This document shows positions 1 through 8,495 of a stretch of 9,420 nt of DNA, piece by piece. The notes beneath the pieces are model-generated. The model ran no database searches, had not been told where the DNA came from, and saw only the letters and a program-made list of their open reading frames with translations. Source of the DNA: Balneolales bacterium (GTDB taxonomy: Bacteria > Bacteroidota > Rhodothermia > Balneolales > Natronogracilivirgulaceae); assembly GCA_007135895.1 (NCBI GenBank), contig SLHZ01000251.1:1-9420 (forward strand). Direction: 5' to 3'. A program made the position numbers and the translations under genes. Position 1 is the first letter of the stretch. Every line of letters begins with the position of its first letter.

Positions 1-87
1 AATTTTTGGCATTGGGATTGTCAGTATAATGGCAATGCAACAAACCAAGTTTAACACCTCAAGTATAACGTGCAAGATTACAGCATC
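1..87 (+). promoter_or_regulatory. Leader of the polysaccharide genes, or tail of an upstream gene
   Basis: A perfect TATAAT lies at 25-30 and could be a -10 box for the genes that follow, but no good -35 box stands at the right distance (it would fall at the window edge). Alternatively an upstream gene ends here. One frame is open from position 2 to a TGA at 89-91 that overlaps the ATG at 88 (ATGA), the arrangement expected of translationally coupled genes. A second frame encodes a short hydrophobic stretch ending in TAA at 27-29. A third ends in TAA at 52-54. The sequence does not decide between these. Confidence 0.25.
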
Positions 88-1296
88 ATGAAAAAAAAAT
101 CCGTAGCAATTATTGGAACCGTCGGTGTTCCTGCCAGTTATGGCGGCTTTGAAACCCTGGCAGAACATCTTGTTGAAAACCTCAATAAAGAGTACGAACT
201 CCATGTGTATTGCTCAGGGAAAAAATATCCCAAAGAGCAGCGCAGAAAGACCTATAAAAACACCCGCCTGCATTATATTCCACTGGAGGCAAACGGTATC
301 CAGAGTATTCCCTACGACTCCTGGGCCATCCTTCATGCCCTGTTTTATGCCGATGTGCTGCTGATTCTCGGTGTTCCCGGAGCATGGCTTTTGCCCTTCG
401 TAAAACTTCTCACCAGGAAGAAAATCATCATATCCATCGACGGTATTGAGTGGAAGCGCAATAAATGGAACATGCTCGCCAAATGGTATCTGTTCTGGGC
501 AGAAGGACTGGCCGTCAGATATTCCCATATCGATATTTCCGATAATGAGGCCATCCAGGACTATACCGCCCTGCGCTATGGCTCGCTGAGCCGCATTATT
601 GAATACGGCGCCGATCATACCATCCGGACAGACCACCCGGACGGTCCTTCAGAGTACTCTTTCATGGCCCATCCCTATGCGTTCAGCGTGTGCCGTATCG
701 AACCCGAAAACAACGTGCATATCGTCCTGGAAGCTTTCTCCTCCATGCCCGGCTACCGGCTGGTGATGGTGGGAAACTGGGATAACAGCACATATAGCGC
801 TAAACTGAAGGAAACTTACTCGGCCTATCCGAACATTACCATCCTGGACCCAATTTATGACCAGCGCAAGCTGGATCGGATACGGTCAAATGCCCTGGTT
901 TACATTCACGGACACTCAGCCGGCGGCACAAACCCTTCTCTCGTAGAAGCCATGTACCTCGACTTGCCGGTTGTCACATTCGGCGTCTCCTACAACCGCG
1001 TGACTACGGAGGGAAAAGCGCTCTACTTCAGGAACGAGCAGGAGCTCAAGGAGATCATTGCCACCACCAGCCTCAGTGACATGAAAAAACTGGGGAAAGC
1101 CATGGGCGAGATCGCAAAACGCCGGTACACATGGAAACTGATCGCCCGGAAATATCACATGCTGGTACAGGAAGCCCTTGTCGCGCAGGTAAAACCCTCC
1201 GTTTCAGCCTCCTGTGAAGAAATTTCCTATGACGAACTGCTCACTTTGGGACTTTCTCACCTCAAAAACACCGATGGCTTTTACACCCAACGATAA
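88..1296 (+). CDS. DUF1972/GT4-family glycosyltransferase (RgpA/Cps2T-like)
   Basis: Cytosolic GT-B fold glycosyltransferase of 402 aa, expected to transfer a sugar (rhamnose in the characterised RgpA and Cps2T relatives) from a nucleotide donor to a lipid-linked glycan. The N-terminal DUF1972 domain opens with GTVGVPASYGGFETL at residues 10-24, its diagnostic glycine-rich motif, followed by DGIEWKR near 118. The C-terminal Glycos_transf_1 half has RIEPENN near 203 and the donor-site motif GGTNPSLVEAM at 279-289, with the last glutamate of the GT4 EX7E pattern. The ATG at 88 is chosen because family members start just before the KKxxAIIG strand. A GTG at 70 would add six residues with no support. 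The length is normal for the family. It is followed after 12 nt by the sugar-phosphate transferase gene, so the two probably form one operon for exopolysaccharide, capsule or O-antigen. The exact donor sugar cannot be read from sequence. Confidence 0.9.
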   Translation: MKKKSVAIIGTVGVPASYGGFETLAEHLVENLNKEYELHVYCSGKKYPKEQRRKTYKNTRLHYIPLEANGIQSIPYDSWAILHALFYADVLLILGVPGAWLLPFVKLLTRKKIIISIDGIEWKRNKWNMLAKWYLFWAEGLAVRYSHIDISDNEAIQDYTALRYGSLSRIIEYGADHTIRTDHPDGPSEYSFMAHPYAFSVCRIEPENNVHIVLEAFSSMPGYRLVMVGNWDNSTYSAKLKETYSAYPNITILDPIYDQRKLDRIRSNALVYIHGHSAGGTNPSLVEAMYLDLPVVTFGVSYNRVTTEGKALYFRNEQELKEIIATTSLSDMKKLGKAMGEIAKRRYTWKLIARKYHMLVQEALVAQVKPSVSASCEEISYDELLTLGLSHLKNTDGFYTQR

Positions 1297-1308
1297 TACC
1301 ATACAACC

Positions 1309-2421
1309 ATGTCACTGACAAACTTGCTTGCCACCCCCGCCATATCACTGGCCATCGTACTGATCATAATGCCCTATATCAGGAAAATTGCGATAAAAAC
1401 CAATCTGGTTGACAAACCCGATCAGCGCAAAAAACACTCCGGTCAGGTACCGCTGACCGGAGGCCTGGCCATCTACTTTGCCATGATGGCCACCCTTCTG
1501 GTAACCAGCCCCTCATGGGAAGGGCTATCAGAAATCCGGATACTGCTTATCGCCGCCGGCATCCTTCTGATTACCGGATGGATCGATGACAAAACAGAGC
1601 TGCGGGCTTCGGTGAAATTCACCATTCAAATCATGCTCGCCTACTATGCCTTTTTGAACGGAATCCGGATTGAATCATTTTTTGGCATTCTGGGGATCCA
1701 CCAGATTCCCGTCATACTGCAGTATGCCATTACACTGGTTGTGATAACCGGGGTGGTGAACGCTTTCAATCTGATGGACGGTATTGACGGACTGGCCGCC
1801 GGACTGGCCCTTGTTTCTTTTGCATTGTTTGGATGGCTGGCATTCCTGACCGGGCAGACCATGCTTCTCTTCCTGTTTCTTGCTCTTGCAGGGGGCCTTG
1901 CCGGATTCATGCGGTTCAATTTCAGCAGGGATAAAAAGGTGTTCATGGGAGACGCCGGCTCACTTTTTATAGGCTTCATCATGGTGGCATCCGCCATTAT
2001 GCTCCTGCAGTCGGCTCAGGGAACGGCCAATGTCAAACTGGTTCTCTCTGTTATCGTCGGAATACTTGCACTGCCGGTTCTGGATTCACTGCGCGTATAC
2101 CGCCGGAGAGCCAAAGAAGGATTCAGTCCGCTCCGCGCCGACCGCACCCATTTCCATCATCTGGTATTGCACCTGGGTATTCAGTCACAGCATGCGGCCC
2201 TTTTCACCATCTCGGTATCCATCCTGATGATCGGACTGGGTGTTGCCATTGGCACCCTGACCAGCATCACTCTGATGATTCTTTCCATCTTCACGGCATT
2301 TATCATCATCTCATCCCTCCTGAGTCTCAACAATAAAGTCACAACCTGGAAAGAATTGGTGAATGAAATGGAGCATAAACAGAACGTTGCCAAATCACCA
2401 GCCTTGCAGAACAATTCCTGA
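1309..2421 (+). CDS. WecA/TagO-like undecaprenyl-phosphate sugar-1-phosphate transferase
   Basis: Integral membrane enzyme of 370 aa in the polyprenyl-phosphate N-acetylhexosamine-1-phosphate transferase family (MraY/WecA/TagO). It moves HexNAc-1-phosphate from a UDP sugar to undecaprenyl phosphate, the first committed step of many surface glycans. Family motifs are in order: DKPDQRKKHSG at 35-45 with PLTGGLAIY after it, the Asp pair D93-D94, NAFNLMDGIDGLAAG at 151-165 (N154, D157, D160), FMGDAGS at 212-218 with catalytic-type D215, and RADRTHFHH at 276-284. The His-rich last motif points to the WecA/TagO branch and away from MraY. About ten to eleven hydrophobic segments are visible between residues 8 and 340, and the hydrophilic tail (341-370) should be cytoplasmic. 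The start is the only sensible ATG, 12 nt after the glycosyltransferase stop. It most likely initiates the chain that the upstream enzyme extends. GlcNAc as substrate is a family inference, not seen. Confidence 0.92.
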   Translation: MSLTNLLATPAISLAIVLIIMPYIRKIAIKTNLVDKPDQRKKHSGQVPLTGGLAIYFAMMATLLVTSPSWEGLSEIRILLIAAGILLITGWIDDKTELRASVKFTIQIMLAYYAFLNGIRIESFFGILGIHQIPVILQYAITLVVITGVVNAFNLMDGIDGLAAGLALVSFALFGWLAFLTGQTMLLFLFLALAGGLAGFMRFNFSRDKKVFMGDAGSLFIGFIMVASAIMLLQSAQGTANVKLVLSVIVGILALPVLDSLRVYRRRAKEGFSPLRADRTHFHHLVLHLGIQSQHAALFTISVSILMIGLGVAIGTLTSITLMILSIFTAFIIISSLLSLNNKVTTWKELVNEMEHKQNVAKSPALQNNS

Positions 2422-2762
2422 GATCTGCCGAAACGCAGAAAATATAATCATGCACATCCATGCGCCGGATAGAAGCCAATTACGGACTCCATTGATAAAA
2501 AGAGACACGGTTCTTTGATATACCTGTTTTTATTCCCTGCTGAATTGCGGGGAACTCTGCAGGGAGCACAGGCGTTTCATGTTCTTGAAAACAAAGGAAA
2601 GTAAATACGGCATCTCTGTCTCACCGGCAGATTCAGCAGGTAATATCCAGGTCGTGCAGAGTGCAGATCCTGTCCTTTGCCGGGGTCGAAAAGCGGGACG
2701 AAAACCCTCTACGCCTCATTACATACTGTATATCATCATAACCGTAAAGATTCACCAAACAT
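2422..2762 (+). other. 341-bp gene-free stretch ahead of the FG-GAP gene
   Basis: No convincing coding sequence. A small hairpin at 2424-2439 (TCTGC, loop CGAAAC, GCAGA) follows the transferase stop but has no T-run, so it is a poor terminator. A weak sigma70-like pair, TTGATA at 2492-2497 and TGATAT at 2516-2521 with an 18-nt spacer, could start the downstream gene and would give a long leader of about 230 nt. An inverted repeat lies just after it (separate entry). GTGCAGA occurs twice in tandem near 2655-2668. None of these is strong alone. Confidence 0.4.
2533..2565 (+). promoter_or_regulatory. Possible leader stem-loop with two exclusive pairings
   Basis: TCCCTGC at 2534-2540 is repeated inverted as GCAGGGA at 2559-2565 (7 bp, 18-nt loop). 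The same left arm can instead pair TTCCC (2533-2537) with GGGAA at 2550-2554. Two mutually exclusive hairpins in a long leader could be regulatory, but short complementary runs like these also arise by chance and there is no T-run. Confidence 0.2.
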
Positions 2763-5700
2763 ATGAAGGAAACAATGAAATCCAGGCTTACCATTTTCAT
2801 TTTCGCTTTCACCTTTTTCGCTACCGGTATTTCAGCGCAAACACTGGTTGAAGATGATCAGGGGCGTATCCAGATCAAGCAGGAATCGACCCTGGAAGTA
2901 ACACCCCTCCAGCAAATGCTCTCATCGAAACAGATAACAAGTTTCGAGACAAGAAGCGCGATCGGAGAAATCTGGGAAAGAACTGCATGGGATGACCCGC
3001 AGATGAATTTTTCTCCGGGCGGCACTTTTGTACCGGCAGGTGATCTCACAGGAGACGGCAACATCGACTTTTTCCGAACCTACTTTAACGTTTCCGATGA
3101 CCGGGATCCCAGCGGAGAAACCTTTACGTCTAAAACCCTGGTCTTTTTTGGTGATGACCCCGGAACCGATTATGACCTCATAGTCTATCGTGCCCTCATG
3201 CCCGCCGGAGACATCAACAAGGATGGCAAATCAAATCTGCTGGGCCTCAACCCGGATACCGGAGAGTGGGAGATATTCCTGTTTGACGGAACCGCCTACA
3301 CAACCGAGCCGCTGGGTGTGGCATACATGAACGATTTCATTACCCACAAGACGGAAGTGATTTTTGGACACGACATCAACAACAGCGGCGCCGAAGATCT
3401 GATTTTCAACCAGGGGTACAATATCTACGTTCTCTTTGGCGGTGAATCCGGCGAACGTGACATTATGGCTCAGAATATCCTTACCCTCAAACCTGATGAG
3501 TTTCCCGAAGCCTCGGCAATGGCTCCCGTTCTCAAAGATTTCTTTGAACACAACGGAAGCTGGCACCTGGCCATGCGATCACCTTTGAACTGGAGCTTTA
3601 CGGACAGGATTGCTCTTTTTGCCGTATTCAACAGTGATGACAACCTATTTGAATTGGCCGATCATATGGTATTCGATCCGGGTCAACGACTTGGAAACAA
3701 CGGCCTGCTCCGTGCAGTGACTCTTAACGAAGGCGATACACTGAAACATCTGATGTGGTCCTATCCGTTAACCGGTTCGACCATCATCTATCCTCCTTCC
3801 GAAGTTGAAGGTGAGATTTTCAGCCGGAACGCCATCACCTTGCACGACAGTTTCATGAGACCCATGGGCGATCTTACCGGCAACGGCTACGACCTCTTTG
3901 CCGGATTCATCGGAGCCGTGCCGCACATTCTGGCGTCTGAAACGGACCCGGCCGATGGCATCCGGGTGATGACACCCATCAGTGATGATACACTGTTTGT
4001 CCCGCAACTTGGCTCTCCCGGCCCCATCCTTCCCCGCTACTATGGCTATGCCTCCGGTAATGGAAGGGACGATTATTACCTGATCGTCAACTCCGAGGAC
4101 TCCTTCGGCCAGATTCGTGTCTCCGGCGCGCCGGACAACACGTTCACCTCCAGCCTCTATCTCTACAGCCGGGAAGATTTCAGCCGGAGAGTTGCCCATG
4201 ATATCTTTGGCCTGGGTGACATCACCGGTAATGGTTTCGATGATTTCCTGGTTTATTATATAAATGGATTTCTTGATAACGAAATGGCTTTCCATGAGGG
4301 TGGCGCCGGCTGGCAGACCCCTGCCAAAACCTGGCAGCTTCAGCCCGGACAAGATGTCCAGTCTGCCCTGGGTGGCAATTTCACCGATCAAAACCGTCGG
4401 GACCTGGTGATTTTCACCAATCTGTTTGACCCCACCGTCAATTTCAGGTCAGGAGAAGTCTGGATGTTCGAGGGTGGCGGCATACCGGCCGATGATCCCT
4501 TCTGGAAGATCGATGGTGAAACTTTCCGACCGGGCAGCCAGATCAGTGGTCTCATTGGCACCATTGCCAACGCCGGTGACATCAACAACTCCGGCTATCA
4601 TGACCTTCTGGTCGGCGCGCCTTTTCAGGGTGATGCCGACGGCTCTATACCCGTGGGTGTCTATTTCGGCCGGCAGGATCTGCCGCAAAGCAGTCCGGAC
4701 GCGTGGATCGATTTTGACAATCCCGGCGGCTTCGGAATAGGCAGCATTATCCAGTCGGTGGGCGATGTCAATGGTGACGGTATCGACGACTTCATCGTCG
4801 GAAACATGCAGGAAGGTTGGCAGGAAGACTTTATGAATTACGGCCAGCAAGGCGGTGGACGCATCCATGTGTTCTTCGGCCGGGAGGCCATTGTCGGCGG
4901 ACCGGATTTCTCTTCACCCGCCTTCACTCTGGCTCCTGACACTCTGAGCCTGCTCGATGGAAACCAGATGACCTATTTTGCTTTCAGTGAAGTAGGCTTT
5001 GGCGACTTCAATGGCAGTGGCCATACCGACCTGGCGACTATACCCTTCTGGTTCCGCAATGCGGCCAATCTTCAGGAAGGCCGACCCGGATTACATGTCT
5101 TCCATGGCGATAACTTCAGCGGTCAGCCGGATCAGCTAATCGGTCTGAAGCATGATCTCTTCAATCCGTTATGGCCGATGGACTACACTTATACCGCCTT
5201 TATGGGACGCACGCCCATAGCCGGTGTACCCGATATCACGGGCAACGGCGCCGATGAGCTGCTGATTATCGGATCATCGGGTCAGACAAACGCCTTCCTG
5301 TTCTTCGGAGGCGAAAGCCTCGGTGAAACGGATGGCATCCTGTTCGAAGCACCCAATCAGAGCCTGACCATGGGCTCACCGGGCAACTTCATCAACCGGC
5401 AGTACCGTGCCGCCATCGGGGACTTCAACGGAGACGGATCACTCAACTTCCTCACCGTGCAACGCGGTGAAATGCGTTTCCAGGATACCCCGGTATACCT
5501 CTTCGAACTCGGTGAAACGGCAACCTCGAGCGAGCTGGTCAGCACCCTGCCCGACGCATTCATGCTCGAGCAGAACTACCCCAACCCGTTCAACCCCACC
5601 ACCGTGATCCGCTACCAGCTTCCGGTACAGTCCGATGTACGCATCGAAGTATTTGACATACTCGGGCGCAGGGTAGCCACATTGGTGAACGAAACCATGG

Positions 5701-5816
5701 AGGCCGGAACACACCAAGTAACGTTCGACGGTTCCAGGCTGGCCAGCGGGATCTACCACTACCGGCTCACCGCCGGCGACTTTGCTCAGACCCGAAGATT
5801 CACATTGATTAAATAA
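2763..5816 (+). CDS. Secreted FG-GAP beta-propeller protein with T9SS type A sorting domain
   Basis: Protein of 1017 aa, expected to be exported by Sec and then moved across the outer membrane by the type IX system. The N-terminus is a signal peptide with hydrophobic core IFIFAFTFFATG (11-22) and a likely cut after GISA at 25. Twelve FG-GAP/VCBS-type loops of the form GD(I/V/L)xGxGxxDxL start near residues 93, 149, 203, 369, 428, 485, 538, 605, 667, 747, 823 and 886. Several (for example GDLTGDGNID and GDVNGDGIDD) look like calcium-binding loops. The last ~88 residues are a Por_Secre_tail (type A) domain: LPDAFMLEQNYPNPFNPTT near 929, then FDILGRRVATLVNE and a final RRFTLIK. The tail is normally removed and the protein attached to the surface or released. 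An in-frame ATG at 2775 has AAGGAA just ahead (2766-2771) and gives a tighter signal peptide, so it may be the true start. No catalytic domain is visible; binding or adhesion is a guess. A terminator follows, so it is probably monocistronic. Confidence 0.92.
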   Translation: MKETMKSRLTIFIFAFTFFATGISAQTLVEDDQGRIQIKQESTLEVTPLQQMLSSKQITSFETRSAIGEIWERTAWDDPQMNFSPGGTFVPAGDLTGDGNIDFFRTYFNVSDDRDPSGETFTSKTLVFFGDDPGTDYDLIVYRALMPAGDINKDGKSNLLGLNPDTGEWEIFLFDGTAYTTEPLGVAYMNDFITHKTEVIFGHDINNSGAEDLIFNQGYNIYVLFGGESGERDIMAQNILTLKPDEFPEASAMAPVLKDFFEHNGSWHLAMRSPLNWSFTDRIALFAVFNSDDNLFELADHMVFDPGQRLGNNGLLRAVTLNEGDTLKHLMWSYPLTGSTIIYPPSEVEGEIFSRNAITLHDSFMRPMGDLTGNGYDLFAGFIGAVPHILASETDPADGIRVMTPISDDTLFVPQLGSPGPILPRYYGYASGNGRDDYYLIVNSEDSFGQIRVSGAPDNTFTSSLYLYSREDFSRRVAHDIFGLGDITGNGFDDFLVYYINGFLDNEMAFHEGGAGWQTPAKTWQLQPGQDVQSALGGNFTDQNRRDLVIFTNLFDPTVNFRSGEVWMFEGGGIPADDPFWKIDGETFRPGSQISGLIGTIANAGDINNSGYHDLLVGAPFQGDADGSIPVGVYFGRQDLPQSSPDAWIDFDNPGGFGIGSIIQSVGDVNGDGIDDFIVGNMQEGWQEDFMNYGQQGGGRIHVFFGREAIVGGPDFSSPAFTLAPDTLSLLDGNQMTYFAFSEVGFGDFNGSGHTDLATIPFWFRNAANLQEGRPGLHVFHGDNFSGQPDQLIGLKHDLFNPLWPMDYTYTAFMGRTPIAGVPDITGNGADELLIIGSSGQTNAFLFFGGESLGETDGILFEAPNQSLTMGSPGNFINRQYRAAIGDFNGDGSLNFLTVQRGEMRFQDTPVYLFELGETATSSELVSTLPDAFMLEQNYPNPFNPTTVIRYQLPVQSDVRIEVFDILGRRVATLVNETMEAGTHQVTFDGSRLASGIYHYRLTAGDFAQTRRFTLIK

Positions 5817-5909
5817 GGGAACTTTTCCGGTAGGCCTTGCTGAATGCACCGGTTACCCAAGTGCTTTAAAGGCGTTAACCATGTTCTTTTAAAAGGCCCG
5901 TTTCCATTC

Positions 5910-5947
5910 AAAGGGTTCTGTACTACTTCAGTGCAGAACCCTTTTTT
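5910..5947 (+). terminator. Intrinsic terminator of the FG-GAP gene
   Basis: A 14-bp stem with one G-T wobble, 5910-5923 pairing with 5931-5944, encloses a 7-nt loop (TACTTCA). The lower part is AAAGGGTTCTG against CAGAACCCTTT, and a run of six T follows at 5942-5947. It lies 93 nt after the stop codon. In the opposite direction only three T follow the stem before other bases, so it serves mainly the plus strand. Confidence 0.88.
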
Positions 5948-5965
5948 ATGGTTTTACTACAAATG

Positions 5966-6131
5966 CCGATCCAGTCATGACTCAACCGATTTTGGTCATA
6001 CCTCAACCGACTCGGTCTTACTTCATGTACTGATTCTGTCATGCTTCATCTACCGAGCCGGGCTTGCATCATGTACACCAATCCAGCCTTGCCTGTTTGA
6101 ATCAGCCCTACTTCATATATCGACCCAGCCA
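5966..6131. repeat. Degenerate tandem repeat (~19-25 bp) running into the peptidase stop codon
   Basis: About eight imperfect head-to-tail units of 19-25 bp begin at 5966, 5986, 6007, 6030, 6053, 6076, 6101 and 6120. On the plus strand a unit reads roughly CCGAYYCRGTCATGCTTCAT followed by STA. On the minus strand each unit resembles GGCTGGGTCGATATATGAAG plus TA, which is the end of the peptidase gene itself (codons for WLGRYMK and the stop). Units 3 to 5 are the best preserved and are exactly 23 bp each. The array lies between the terminator of the FG-GAP gene and the 3' end of the convergent peptidase gene. No open frame crosses it convincingly. Confidence 0.65.
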
Positions 6132-8144
6132 TTCCAGCTGGCGCTCGGCGGCATCTATAAGAAACTTGGGCTCCCGTATGCCGTGAGGCTGCCTGGGATA
6201 GGTCACCAGTTTCGTTTCCACCCCCATACGCTCCAGGGCAATGAAAAGCTCGCGCCCCTGTGATGGCGGGACACGGACATCCTGTTCCGGATGCAGGATA
6301 AGGGTAGGCGTTGTGATATTTTCCACATTGAAAATAGCCGAGTGGCGCTTGAATCGCTCGTAGTTCTCCCAGTAGTCTCCTTCGAAATAGTCGGGAAGGA
6401 AACTCGGTATATCTGCCGTCCCCACAAAACTGATCAGATTGGTCACGCCCGCACCAACCATGGACGTCCGGAACCGGTCAGTCCGGGTAATGGCAAAGGA
6501 TGACATGTACCCGCCGTAAGACCAGCCCATGATGGCCTGCCTGTCCGGATCCACCATCCCCCGCTCAATCAGCAGATCCAGTCCGGCCTTCATGTCCGCG
6601 AGATCGCCGAATCCCCAGTCGGAGACATTGGAAAACCGGAAGTCTCTTCCGTAACCGCCGGAGCCGCGGAAATTGGGCCGGAGGATGAAGTAACCCTCAG
6701 CAGCAAATTTCTGCAACGGGTAAACACCCGGTGTCGCCACATAGCTTTCCCCGAATACCCCGGTCGGACCTCCATGCACGTGAAGCAGTACAGGATATTT
6801 CTGTCCCTCGCGGTAATTCAGCGGATAGATGAGTACCGATTCGATGGTCTTGCCATCAAACGATTCGTAGGAAATGACCTCCGCCCTGGCGATTTCCGTC
6901 TGCTCATAGCCTTCATTGATATTGGTAAGCCGCACGGGCTCGAAGGTATCCATGCCCGAAACAATGATATCCGGTGCCATCGCAAAGTCCTGATGCACCG
7001 CGGCCAACCGGGATCCGTCGGCGGTCAGCGAAAGACCGGTAAACATGCCGGCGCCCAGTGTGATCTGACGGTACGGACCGCCGTCAGCAGGCAGGGCAAA
7101 AAGATCCCGTGATGTCTTGTTTTGCTCTATATAGTAGAGTAAGGTGCCATCGGCGGACCACTTCATGATCGTCGGCCGGCTGTCGTGGGTCTTCCCAAGC
7201 ACCTTCATGGTGCCGTCCTGCAGGTTCCTGACCATGACGGCATCCTGCCTGGGCCAGCGGGGATCGCCCCTGTCGGTGACAAAGGCCAGACGGGTGCCAT
7301 CCGGCGAAAACAGAGGATCGGCATCCTTGCCGCCCTGATCAATCAGCAGATCAACAGCTCCGCTGTCGGAGGGAACGGTCGAAATAGCGGTCTGTGGCCA
7401 GTATTCCGTACCCGGTCGGGGCTGATGGTCGAACGCAATGGTCTGGTCATCCGGGGACCAGTCGAAATTGCCAACATGAAAATCGCCTGCAGTAAGACGC
7501 TGAATTTCCGCCGAATGCCTATCGCCCGTATTCAAACTCGCCACATAGAGGTGCGCGTAGCTGAGGTCTTCGCCCTCGACATTTACATCACGCCGCTCCC
7601 TGCGACGCTTTTTCATTTCCTCCGAGAGGGGATCCACCATGGTAAAAGCAATGCGGTCACCCTTGTTCGACCACTTGTACCGGCCCACGCTTCCTTCGGC
7701 ACGGGTGACCTGCCAGGCCTCGCCACCGCTGGGATCAATCATCCAGATCTGATTCCCGTCCCCACCACGTGCCGACCGGAAACTGAGATACCGTCCGTCG
7801 GGCGACCAATGCGGGTCCGTGGCGGATTCTTCTCCGCGGGTAAGCTGGAACTGACGCGAACCGTCGGATGTCAACAGGTGAATATGGGTTAGATAATCGC
7901 TCTTCTCCCCTTCCATGCGAGACTCGGAAATGGTGAAGGCGATCCGGGATCCGTCGGGGGATATCGCCGTACCCCCCACCCTCTTGAACTTCTCCACCAT
8001 GTACTGCGGCGACCAGAGCTCTTCCCCCCTGTTTCCATGCGGATCGTTTTCGGCGGTTGCCGCCATGGGTGCGTGGCATCCGGCAAGGATGAGGAACAAA
8101 AAGAACACGGATAAAAACAATGATTGTAACAGGTTTTTTTTCAT
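6108..8144 (-). CDS. S9 prolyl-oligopeptidase-family lipoprotein (DPP/acylaminoacyl-peptidase-like)
   Basis: Serine peptidase of 678 aa that should cleave short peptides outside the cytoplasm. Residues 1-23 form a lipoprotein signal (MKKN, hydrophobic core, lipobox LAGC with C23), so the enzyme is probably membrane-anchored, facing the periplasm or the outside. Seven PD40/WD40-like repeats (for example ISPDGSRIAF 61, WSPDGRYLSF 113, FSPDGTRLAF 279) build a propeller over the active site. A basic stretch KKRRRERR at 178-185 lies in one blade. The alpha/beta-hydrolase domain starts near 430: HGGP at 457-460, nucleophile S542 in GWSYGG, D622 in HPEQDVRVP and H654 in RQPHG complete the triad. P619 stands where many relatives have glycine (HGEQD), probably harmless. 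The ATG at 8144 directly precedes the lipoprotein signal. The gene is convergent with the FG-GAP gene and appears to have its own promoter. The precise substrate (dipeptidyl, acylaminoacyl or other) is not decidable. Confidence 0.93.
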   Translation of the reverse strand: MKKNLLQSLFLSVFFLFLILAGCHAPMAATAENDPHGNRGEELWSPQYMVEKFKRVGGTAISPDGSRIAFTISESRMEGEKSDYLTHIHLLTSDGSRQFQLTRGEESATDPHWSPDGRYLSFRSARGGDGNQIWMIDPSGGEAWQVTRAEGSVGRYKWSNKGDRIAFTMVDPLSEEMKKRRRERRDVNVEGEDLSYAHLYVASLNTGDRHSAEIQRLTAGDFHVGNFDWSPDDQTIAFDHQPRPGTEYWPQTAISTVPSDSGAVDLLIDQGGKDADPLFSPDGTRLAFVTDRGDPRWPRQDAVMVRNLQDGTMKVLGKTHDSRPTIMKWSADGTLLYYIEQNKTSRDLFALPADGGPYRQITLGAGMFTGLSLTADGSRLAAVHQDFAMAPDIIVSGMDTFEPVRLTNINEGYEQTEIARAEVISYESFDGKTIESVLIYPLNYREGQKYPVLLHVHGGPTGVFGESYVATPGVYPLQKFAAEGYFILRPNFRGSGGYGRDFRFSNVSDWGFGDLADMKAGLDLLIERGMVDPDRQAIMGWSYGGYMSSFAITRTDRFRTSMVGAGVTNLISFVGTADIPSFLPDYFEGDYWENYERFKRHSAIFNVENITTPTLILHPEQDVRVPPSQGRELFIALERMGVETKLVTYPRQPHGIREPKFLIDAAERQLEWLGRYMK

Positions 8145-8175
8145 AGTTATGACCGTTTTTTTTATGACATCTAAT

Positions 8176-8203
8176 TATTTACAACAATGCGGTTCCTTTT
8201 CAA
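8176..8203 (-). promoter_or_regulatory. Candidate promoter of the S9 peptidase gene
   Basis: Read on the minus strand, TTGAAA (8203-8198) is followed after 16 nt by TAAATA (8181-8176). The -10 box ends 31 nt before the peptidase ATG. This fits a sigma70-type promoter, though Bacteroidota often use a different consensus (TTG and TAnnTTTG), and AT-rich DNA gives such matches easily. Confidence 0.3.
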
Positions 8204-8495
8204 GATAAGCAAATATGCGGTTAATGAGCCAACTGTTGGCTTCGGGCGGAAAAACTCATGAACCTCCGGACCGTCAAACTGTAAAGAGTCGGTTCCACAA
8301 AAGGCAACCGACTCAAAATCACCGCCCGCACAAATACTTAGCACATTCAGATTGATAGAATTATTACAATTTAAGTTGCGGTCAATTTCGGACAAACAGC
8401 CATTTGACAGAATGGCACAAACCTAAAGTAACTTAGCCCAATACTCCAGGTTTGCTTTGTTGCCGGATGGTAACAGTAATCGTAGAGTACCGATT
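8204..8495. other. Gene-free stretch rich in small inverted repeats
   Basis: No convincing gene; a 74-codon minus-strand frame over part of it has no recognisable features. Visible dyads: AGCCAAC-T-GTTGGCT at 8227-8241; CGGGCGG at 8243-8249 with CCGCCCG at 8322-8328; within that pair GAGTCGGTT at 8286-8294 with AACCGACTC at 8306-8314; GCCATT-TGACAG-AATGGC at 8399-8416; CTAAAGTAACTTAG at 8423-8436 (imperfect); and CAATACTC at 8439-8446 pairing with GAGT-ACCG-ATTG at 8485-8496, with ACCG bulged. The first lies about 24 bp upstream of the candidate -35 of the peptidase gene and could be an operator. The last touches the left boundary repeat of the toxin-antitoxin module. Confidence 0.45.

Noticed and set aside
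2579..2851. Plus-strand frame of 90 codons before and into the FG-GAP gene
   Set aside because: Overlaps the signal-peptide coding region in another frame and has a composition unlike a real protein.
6011..6075. CRISPR array
   Set aside because: The repeats are directly adjacent, imperfect and without unique spacers, so this is a degenerate tandem repeat.
5844..6263. Plus-strand frame of 139 codons between the convergent genes
   Set aside because: It crosses a strong terminator and the tandem repeat and runs antisense into the peptidase gene; the open frame looks accidental.
8171..8395. Minus-strand frame of 74 codons upstream of the peptidase gene
   Set aside because: It covers the likely peptidase promoter and several inverted repeats, has no recognisable domain, and no start signal supports it.
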